Positions 58,231 to 64,000 of a stretch of DNA of 64,000 nucleotides are shown here, in pieces. Every line of letters starts with the position of its first letter. The stretch's first letter is position 1. Below the pieces are notes generated by a model, which worked only from the letters and a program-made list of their open reading frames with translations, ran no database searches and was not told the origin of the DNA. The stretch comes from Lacimicrobium alkaliphilum (GTDB lineage: Bacteria; Pseudomonadota; Gammaproteobacteria; Enterobacterales; Alteromonadaceae): positions 52,578-116,577 of the forward strand of contig NZ_NISX01000016.1 in the NCBI RefSeq assembly GCF_002591895.1, written 5' to 3'. The position numbers were made by a program, and so were the translations under genes.

Positions 58231-61200
58231 TTATTTATACGCGATTTGCTGTTGTGCATCGAGCCTGCGTGCCTCTTTTGCGGCACGACGATGCCTCAGC
58301 AGATGATAGAATACCGGCGTCAGCAGCAGGCCGAACAGGGTGACGCCAATCATGCCGGAAAACACGGCCACACCCATTGCCTGACGCATCTCGCTGCCAG
58401 CCCCGTCAGAAAACACCATGGGTACCACACCCATTATAAAAGCGATGGATGTCATCAGAATGGGGCGAAGGCGCAGACGGCTCGCTTCCTTAATCGCCGC
58501 CAGGGTGCTCATACCCTTATCCTCAAGCTCTTTGGCAAACTCAACGATCAGAATCGCGTTTTTGGTTGCCAGGGCCACCAATACGATAAAGCCTATCTGG
58601 GTGAAGATATTATTGTCTCCGCCGTAGATAATGACGCCGGTCATGGCACTCAATAGTGTCATCGGGACAATCAATATGATTGCCAGCGGCAGGGTCAGGC
58701 TTTCATACTGGGCTGCCAGCACCAGGAACACCAGCAGCACCACCAATGGGAATACCAGCAAGGCAGCATTGCCGGCCAGGATTTGCTGATACGTTAGCTC
58801 AGTCCACTCATAACTCATTCCCAGGGGCAGCGTTTCATCCAGAATTTTTTCGATAGCGGCTCTGGCCTGGCCAGAACTGAACCCCGGTGCCGGTGCACCA
58901 TTAACCTCGGCGGTTGGGTAAGAGTTATAGTGCATGACCCGGTCCGGCCCTGCTGAGTGCTCTACACTCAGGAAGGAACCCAGTGGGATCATTTCTCCCT
59001 GATTATTGCGAACCTTGAGCTGGGTAATCTGTTCCGGGTTCTGGCGGAAACGCTCATCGGCCTGAACATTGACCTGGTAGGTACGGCCAAACTGATTAAA
59101 GTCATTCACATAGACCGAACCCAGGTAGGCCTGCATAGTCTGGAACAGGCTGTTCATATCCACACCCTGACTCATGGCTTTGGTGCGGTCCAGATCCACA
59201 TCCAGCTGAGGCACATTAACCTGGAAGCTGGAGAAGTTTCCCGTGAGTTCCGGCGCCGCCCAGGCTTTGCCAATGACATCCTGAGTGACCCGATATAATT
59301 CCTCGTAGCCCAGGTTCCCCCTATCCTGAATCTGCAGCCGGAATCCACCAATAGTGCCTAACCCCTGCACAGGCGGCGGCGGGAAAATCGCCACAAAGGC
59401 ATCCTGAATCGCACCAAATTGCTGATTGAGTTGCCCGGCGATAGCCCCGGCCGACAGTTCAGGGCTCTGGCGTTGATCAAAGGATTTGAGACGCACAAAC
59501 ACAATGCCGCTGCTGGGGCTGTTGGTAAAGCCGTTGATATTCAGACCCGGAAAGGCCACCGCATGTTCTACGCCCGGATGATCGAGCATAATATCCGACA
59601 TCTGGCGGATAACGGCCTCTGTTCTGTCTAAAGAACTGGCATCGGGGAGCTGAGCAAAAGACACCAGGTACTCTTTGTCCTGTGTGGGAACATATCCGGT
59701 CGGTGTACTGGAAAACTGTTGATAAGCCAGTGCCATCAGGCCTGCATATAACACCAGAATAATACTACTCATACGCACCAGTTTACCCACGCCATGGGTA
59801 TAGCCCCGTGCCCCGCGATCAAACAGTCGGTTGAACGGTTTGAACAGCCAGTTACCGAACACCTTGTCCATAAACCGGGTGAGCCGGTCTTTGGGGGCAT
59901 GATCGCTCTTTAACAACAGGGCTGACAGAGCCGGACTCAGAGTCAATGAGTTGAACGCTGAAATTACCGTTGAAATCGTGATAGTGAGTGCAAACTGCTT
60001 GTAGAACTGACCGGTCAGACCCGACATAAAGGCTGTGGGGATAAATACCGCCGCTAATACCAGGGTGGTGGCAACGATGGGGCCGGTGACTTCACGCATG
60101 GCCTGTTTGGTCGCGTCTACCGGCGACAGACCGTCGTGAATATTGCGCTCCACATTTTCCACTACCACGATGGCGTCATCCACAACAATACCAATGGCCA
60201 GTACCAGCCCAAACAGAGACAGGGCATTCAGTGAAAACCCGAGCAGATGCATAACGGCAAATGTTCCCACCAGTGATACAGGTACGGCCACTAACGGAAT
60301 GACCGAGGCGCGCCATGTCTGTAAGAACAGTACAACAACCAGCACCACGAGAAGGAGAGCTTCGAACAACGTATTGATGACGGCTTTGATGGAGCCACGC
60401 ACAAACACAGTTGGATCATAGACAATGGAATAGTCCACACCCTGCGGAAAAACCTGCTTCAGTTGTGCCATTGTGGCGCGTACCTGGTCAGAAATCTCAA
60501 TTGCATTGGAGCCCGGCGCCTGAAATACAGGCAGCGCCACAGCAGGCTGGTTATCAAGTAACGAGCGCAGGGCATAGGAATTAGATCCCAGCTCTACTCT
60601 GCCCACATCCCGGATACGTGAGATCTCGCCGTTGCTGCCAACCTTAATGATGATATCGGCGAATTCCTGCTCGTTCGCCAGTCGTCCTTTGACGTTAATC
60701 AACAATTGAAAGTCACTGTCGCCAATAGGTTGGGCGCCCAGGCTGCCGGCAGCGGCTTGTTGATTCTGGGCACGAATGGCACCGACAATATCACCCGGAT
60801 TAAGTCCCAGAGCGGCCACCTTCTGCGGATCAAGCCACACACGCATACTGTATTCACCGGCACCAAATACCCTGACATTGCCAACCCCTTCAATACGCGC
60901 CAGCTCGTCCTTTACATATTGATCCGCGTAATTTGACAGATACAGCATGTCGTAGCGATTATCCGGAGAGATCAGGTGCACTACCATGGTCAGGTCCGGA
61001 GATGATTTTTCAGTCACCACGCCCAGGCGTTGTACTTCCTGAGGCAACCTCGGCAGGGCCCGGTTGACCCGGTTCTGCACCAGTGTCGTTGCCTCATCAG
61101 GATCGGTACCGATAGCGAAGGTGATTGTCAGAGTCATGCGTCCGTCAGAGGTGGCCTGAGACGACATATACAGCATGTCATCAACACCATTAATGGCCTG

Positions 61201-61404
61201 CTCCAGCGGAGTGGCCACCGTTTCAGCGATCACTTTCGGATTGGCACCCGGATAGTTAGCGGTGACCACTACGGTTGGTGGTACCACCTGAGGGTATTCG
61301 GTAATCGGCAGTTTCCATACGGCTAACGCGCCCGCGATGAAAATCAGTAACGACAGAACACCGGCAAAGATAGGGCGCTGAATGAAAAATTGAGAGAAGT
61401 TCAT
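58231..61404 (-). CDS. RND multidrug efflux permease, MexF/AcrB type
   Basis: The product is 1057 residues with the 12-helix RND layout. It starts MNFSQFFIQRPIFAGVLSLL, the usual MexF/OqxB-like start, reached from ATG 61404 behind GGGGGG; the longer frame upstream is not used. Helix 4 has GIVVDDAIVVVENVER with the proton-relay aspartates, and the late segment VALATKNAILIVEFAKEL is also conserved. It pumps hydrophobic compounds from the periplasm and inner membrane outwards with proton drive. It follows the adaptor gene directly. No outer-membrane channel gene is in the window, so it must share one encoded elsewhere, such as a TolC homologue. Confidence 0.94.
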   Translation of the reverse strand: MNFSQFFIQRPIFAGVLSLLIFIAGALAVWKLPITEYPQVVPPTVVVTANYPGANPKVIAETVATPLEQAINGVDDMLYMSSQATSDGRMTLTITFAIGTDPDEATTLVQNRVNRALPRLPQEVQRLGVVTEKSSPDLTMVVHLISPDNRYDMLYLSNYADQYVKDELARIEGVGNVRVFGAGEYSMRVWLDPQKVAALGLNPGDIVGAIRAQNQQAAAGSLGAQPIGDSDFQLLINVKGRLANEQEFADIIIKVGSNGEISRIRDVGRVELGSNSYALRSLLDNQPAVALPVFQAPGSNAIEISDQVRATMAQLKQVFPQGVDYSIVYDPTVFVRGSIKAVINTLFEALLLVVLVVVLFLQTWRASVIPLVAVPVSLVGTFAVMHLLGFSLNALSLFGLVLAIGIVVDDAIVVVENVERNIHDGLSPVDATKQAMREVTGPIVATTLVLAAVFIPTAFMSGLTGQFYKQFALTITISTVISAFNSLTLSPALSALLLKSDHAPKDRLTRFMDKVFGNWLFKPFNRLFDRGARGYTHGVGKLVRMSSIILVLYAGLMALAYQQFSSTPTGYVPTQDKEYLVSFAQLPDASSLDRTEAVIRQMSDIMLDHPGVEHAVAFPGLNINGFTNSPSSGIVFVRLKSFDQRQSPELSAGAIAGQLNQQFGAIQDAFVAIFPPPPVQGLGTIGGFRLQIQDRGNLGYEELYRVTQDVIGKAWAAPELTGNFSSFQVNVPQLDVDLDRTKAMSQGVDMNSLFQTMQAYLGSVYVNDFNQFGRTYQVNVQADERFRQNPEQITQLKVRNNQGEMIPLGSFLSVEHSAGPDRVMHYNSYPTAEVNGAPAPGFSSGQARAAIEKILDETLPLGMSYEWTELTYQQILAGNAALLVFPLVVLLVFLVLAAQYESLTLPLAIILIVPMTLLSAMTGVIIYGGDNNIFTQIGFIVLVALATKNAILIVEFAKELEDKGMSTLAAIKEASRLRLRPILMTSIAFIMGVVPMVFSDGAGSEMRQAMGVAVFSGMIGVTLFGLLLTPVFYHLLRHRRAAKEARRLDAQQQIAYK

Positions 61405-61405
61405 A

Positions 61406-62653
61406 TCACCCCCCAATGACCGCATCAGGGAGCGCATTTTTCCTGGCAAGCTCCTTAAGATCTGACTGTTTGTCCAGCTTTTGCTGCATGGCCTGCAGTT
61501 TGTCCAGTGTTTCATCATTGGTCATATTGACGAACTCTGGTCTCACCGGTGAGCCAGGCCGTACACGTTGCAAGCCATTGACCACAATCTTGTCAGTGGC
61601 ACTGAGACCGGATCTGATGATGCGCAGTCCCGCGATCTTTTCACCTAACTCCACCGCACGATACTGAACCTTATCTGACTCATCCAATACCAGCACAAAC
61701 TTATTATTCAGATCCGTGCCGATGGCGCGATCGTCCACCAGTATGCCGTTGTAACTGGCGCTGCCTGTCATTTTGATACGCGCAAACAGGCCGGGCAGTA
61801 AACGTCCTTCCTGATTATTCAATACAGCACGCGCGCGAATGGTGCCGGTGGCGGGGTTCACCTGGTTGTCCATAAAATCCAGCTTACCCGCATGGGGGTA
61901 TTCCGTATCGTTGGCCAGCCCTACATATACGGGAAAGGCCGCATCTCTGATAGCCGGCCGGCTGCCTTCTTCTGCCAGTTTCAGATAATTGAGATAGGTT
62001 TGTTCGTCGGCATCGAAGTAGGCATAAATCTTTTTCGTTGACACTATTGTTGTCAGCAGGCTTTGCCCGGCACTAACGTAGTTGCCCTGGGTGATCAGCG
62101 CACGCGATACTCTACCGGAAATAGGCGCCGTTACCCTGGTATACCCCCGATTGAGCCGGGCAACGTCCAGTGCCGCGCTGACCGAGCGGATACGCGCTTC
62201 GGCTTGCTGGAGCTGAGCGCGTCGGGTATCGAGCACTTCCTGAGAAATCGCTGCCTGACCAGACAGCTTCTGTGCGCGTTGGTATTCTGTTTCGGCCAGG
62301 CTTAGCTGACTCTGAGCTTGTTCCAGCTGTGCCTGCAGGCGCCTGACTTCGGCTTTAAAAGGCTTGTTGTCAATCAGAAAAAGCGGCTGGCCAGCCTCAA
62401 CCAGAGCGCCTTCTTCGAAAGCGACCAGATCAATATAGCCGGAAACCCGCGGGCGCAGCTCTACCGTTTGCGGTGCTTCAAGTCTGCCTGTGAATTCATC
62501 CCATTCCGTGATGCGCTCACTGACCACCGATGCCACTGACACCTGAGGAGCAGGCATCTGTTGTTGCTCAGTCTGATGATCTGACCCACAAGCTACCAGC
62601 AGGATCAGGGATCCAAGCAAGATTCCAATTTGCAGATGATAACGTAGTGACAT
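61406..62653 (-). CDS. RND efflux periplasmic adaptor, MexE/AcrA type lipoprotein
   Basis: A 415-residue membrane-fusion protein with a lipobox (LVAC, Cys22). The lipoyl halves are ELRPRVSGYIDLVAFEEGALVEAGQPLFLID and YTRVTAPISGRVSRALITQGNYVSAGQ. Between them is a coiled-coil hairpin (about 100-165), and beta-barrel domains follow. It links the permease to an outer-membrane channel. Its stop is 1 base before the permease start codon. Transcribed divergently from a LysR gene across 139 bases. Confidence 0.94.
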   Translation of the reverse strand: MSLRYHLQIGILLGSLILLVACGSDHQTEQQQMPAPQVSVASVVSERITEWDEFTGRLEAPQTVELRPRVSGYIDLVAFEEGALVEAGQPLFLIDNKPFKAEVRRLQAQLEQAQSQLSLAETEYQRAQKLSGQAAISQEVLDTRRAQLQQAEARIRSVSAALDVARLNRGYTRVTAPISGRVSRALITQGNYVSAGQSLLTTIVSTKKIYAYFDADEQTYLNYLKLAEEGSRPAIRDAAFPVYVGLANDTEYPHAGKLDFMDNQVNPATGTIRARAVLNNQEGRLLPGLFARIKMTGSASYNGILVDDRAIGTDLNNKFVLVLDESDKVQYRAVELGEKIAGLRIIRSGLSATDKIVVNGLQRVRPGSPVRPEFVNMTNDETLDKLQAMQQKLDKQSDLKELARKNALPDAVIGG

Positions 62654-62735
62654 GTAAGGCTCCTGAATTTCGGTTTACGATGCGGGGAGTATGTATGCGC
62701 GAAACAAATAATAAAAATTATAAGTTTGCATGAGT

Positions 62736-62763
62736 AACATCATTTAAAGTTATGTATGATGTT
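62736..62763. promoter_or_regulatory. Inverted repeat in the LysR/efflux divergent region
   Basis: AACATCAT and ATGATGTT are perfect 8-base arms with a 12-base spacer, centred about 43 bases before the LysR start codon and about 95 bases before the adaptor gene. This is the position and form expected of a LysR-type binding site serving both directions. Confidence 0.5.
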
Positions 62764-62792
62764 CTAATCAGATAACCTAAGAGAAAACCGGA

Positions 62793-63812
62793 ATGCGCCA
62801 CCAGGAACTGAATTTATTAATGATTTTTGACGCTATCATGACTGAAGGGGCCATTACCCGGGCGGCAGATCGTCTGGCCATGACCCAGCCCGCCGTGTCT
62901 AATGCGCTGTCACGGATGCGCAGTGCCTGGAAGGACGAATTGTTCGTTAAGGACGGGCGTGGAGTCCAACCGACGGTATTTGCTCAGAATCTCTGGGGGC
63001 AGGTGCGGGATCCTCTGCGTCAGCTGGAAGATGCGGTAGACCCAACTCTGTTCGACCCCGGCACCGCACGGCGAACGTTCAGAATTGCGACGTCTGATAT
63101 TGCGGTGGATATGATCTGGTCGTCGTTGCGCCGTCTGGTGGAGGAGCAAGCTCCACATATTAATATTCACGCTATCCCGAACACCATCGTCAATAATGAG
63201 AAAATCCTCCATGACGCTGAGGTGGATATGGTCGTTGCCGGTCAGACCATCATCTCCAGCGTGATCCGCAGCGACTACCTGTTCTCTCCCCGTTATGTGT
63301 GTGCAATGCGCCAGCAACATCCGCTGGCGAAAAAAGCGTTAAAGATGGATGACTTTATCAATGCAGATCACCTGTTGGTATCGATGTCCGGCGATACAAT
63401 GGGCGTCACTGATGTGGCATTGCTGCAGATGGGTCTCAGTCGCCGTATAGCCATGTCAGTCAATCATTTCTCTGCCGTTGCGCCGTTGCTGAAAGAAAGC
63501 AATCTGATTTGCGTTATTCCTTCTATGGCTATCGAGAAAGAGATACTTAACGGTGAGTTAGCGGTATTTGAAACACCGCTGGAGTTGCCGCCGACGCAAC
63601 TGGGTATTTTGTGGCACAAACGTCAGGATAGTGATCAGGGACTACTATGGCTCAAGGGGGTGGTGTCTTCTTTGTTAAAAGAGCGCTCTGCTGAGCACTT
63701 AGCCTATTTGTCCCGTTGTTGTCGAAAGTCTCAATGTCCAAAAGCGATGCTGGAGAAATTGCAACAGAATCAGCAGAGGCCGGACTGTATTCAGCAAGCG
63801 GCGATGAGTTGA
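62793..63812 (+). CDS. LysR-family transcriptional regulator, probable regulator of the efflux pump
   Basis: A 339-residue protein with the LysR winged-helix domain at residues 1-62 (MTEGAITRAADRLAMTQPAVSNALSRMR, then WKDELFVKDGRGVQPT) and a periplasmic-binding-protein-like effector domain (about 90-300). The DNA-binding part is like that of the LeuO/NodD/MexT group. LysR genes divergent from MexEF-type pumps commonly activate them, which is the likely role. A cysteine-rich tail (LSRCCRKSQC) is unusual and could respond to redox stress, though that is a guess. Confidence 0.9.
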   Translation: MRHQELNLLMIFDAIMTEGAITRAADRLAMTQPAVSNALSRMRSAWKDELFVKDGRGVQPTVFAQNLWGQVRDPLRQLEDAVDPTLFDPGTARRTFRIATSDIAVDMIWSSLRRLVEEQAPHINIHAIPNTIVNNEKILHDAEVDMVVAGQTIISSVIRSDYLFSPRYVCAMRQQHPLAKKALKMDDFINADHLLVSMSGDTMGVTDVALLQMGLSRRIAMSVNHFSAVAPLLKESNLICVIPSMAIEKEILNGELAVFETPLELPPTQLGILWHKRQDSDQGLLWLKGVVSSLLKERSAEHLAYLSRCCRKSQCPKAMLEKLQQNQQRPDCIQQAAMS

Positions 63813-64000
63813 AGCATTAGTGAGTAATATGTTCTGCTGAGAGCCGGTCAGGCGGGCAATTCTGATGGGGATCAGTCGTGCAATGGTAAGGCAGTTCAGT
63901 GGCTCAAAACCGCAAGCATGGGTGGACAGTCTGCTGACTGCCCACCTGCCAAAAGGTCGTTACCGAAGGGTTAGTGTACCTGTTCGCCGTTAATCAGTAC
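63813..64000. other. Right-edge region; possible end of a minus-strand gene
   Basis: No gene is seen after the LysR stop up to about 63970. From 63971 the minus strand reads an in-frame stop preceded by VLINGEQVH, which could be the C-terminus of a protein whose body lies beyond the window. Ten codons are too few to name a family. Confidence 0.25.

Overview
The window looks like chromosomal DNA of a marine or sediment gammaproteobacterium, most likely an Alteromonadales relative. This rests on gene content and style: a complete 13-gene nuo operon with fused nuoCD, long TonB-dependent receptors, a polysaccharide-utilisation locus with a TRAP transporter, a GbpA-like lytic polysaccharide monooxygenase and a MexEF-like pump. 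The species is not determined. I saw no rRNA, tRNA, CRISPR array or intact insertion sequence.

Layout. (1) About 1-4.3 kb (+): a tightly packed acyl-CoA cluster of thiolase end, histidine-phosphatase-fold protein, ACAD10/11-type acyl-CoA dehydrogenase, aminoglycoside-phosphotransferase-fold kinase and SDR. It resembles a route for 4-hydroxyacyl-CoA. It faces a tandem-domain HxlR regulator (4.3-5.25 kb, -). (2) 5.8-12.6 kb: a TonB receptor, a small membrane protein, and an acyl-CoA ligase plus acyl-CoA dehydrogenase pair (-). (3) 12.9-27.9 kb (+): a small helical protein, then nuoABCDEFGHIJKLMN, with every gene overlapping or nearly touching the next. (4) 28.0-28.6 kb: decayed gene fragments. 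(5) 28.6-55.1 kb: a polysaccharide-utilisation locus. (6) 55.1-55.5 kb: another decayed fragment, followed by a chitin-type AA10 LPMO. (7) 57.4-63.8 kb: a chimeric DUF4440/flavodoxin gene, a MexEF-like RND pump and its divergent LysR regulator.

The polysaccharide locus is the most interesting part. It encodes a GntR/FCD regulator, KDG kinase, DUF4861 and DUF2264 proteins, a PL8 lyase with two DNRLRE modules, GH105 and GH88 unsaturated-uronyl hydrolases, a secreted GH2 beta-galactosidase, an SSS sugar symporter, GalT, GalK, GalM, KduD, KduI, a TRAP transporter and a TonB receptor. Read as a pathway: the lyase cuts a uronic-acid polymer; GH88/GH105 release the unsaturated uronate; GH2 releases galactose. 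TRAP and SSS carriers import the monomers. KduI-KduD-KdgK and GalM-GalK-GalT feed them into central metabolism. No sulfatase and no amino-sugar genes are present, so the usual PL8 substrates (chondroitin, hyaluronan) fit poorly. A galactose/glucuronate polymer fits better.

Five copies of one operator (invariant core TGTATGAAGAC, near-palindromic around AAGA) lie at the promoters of kdgK, PL8, GH105, kduD and the TonB receptor. They define a local regulon that the GntR protein is the obvious candidate to control. Fragments related to the 57.4 kb chimeric gene lie at both edges of this locus, suggesting past rearrangement.
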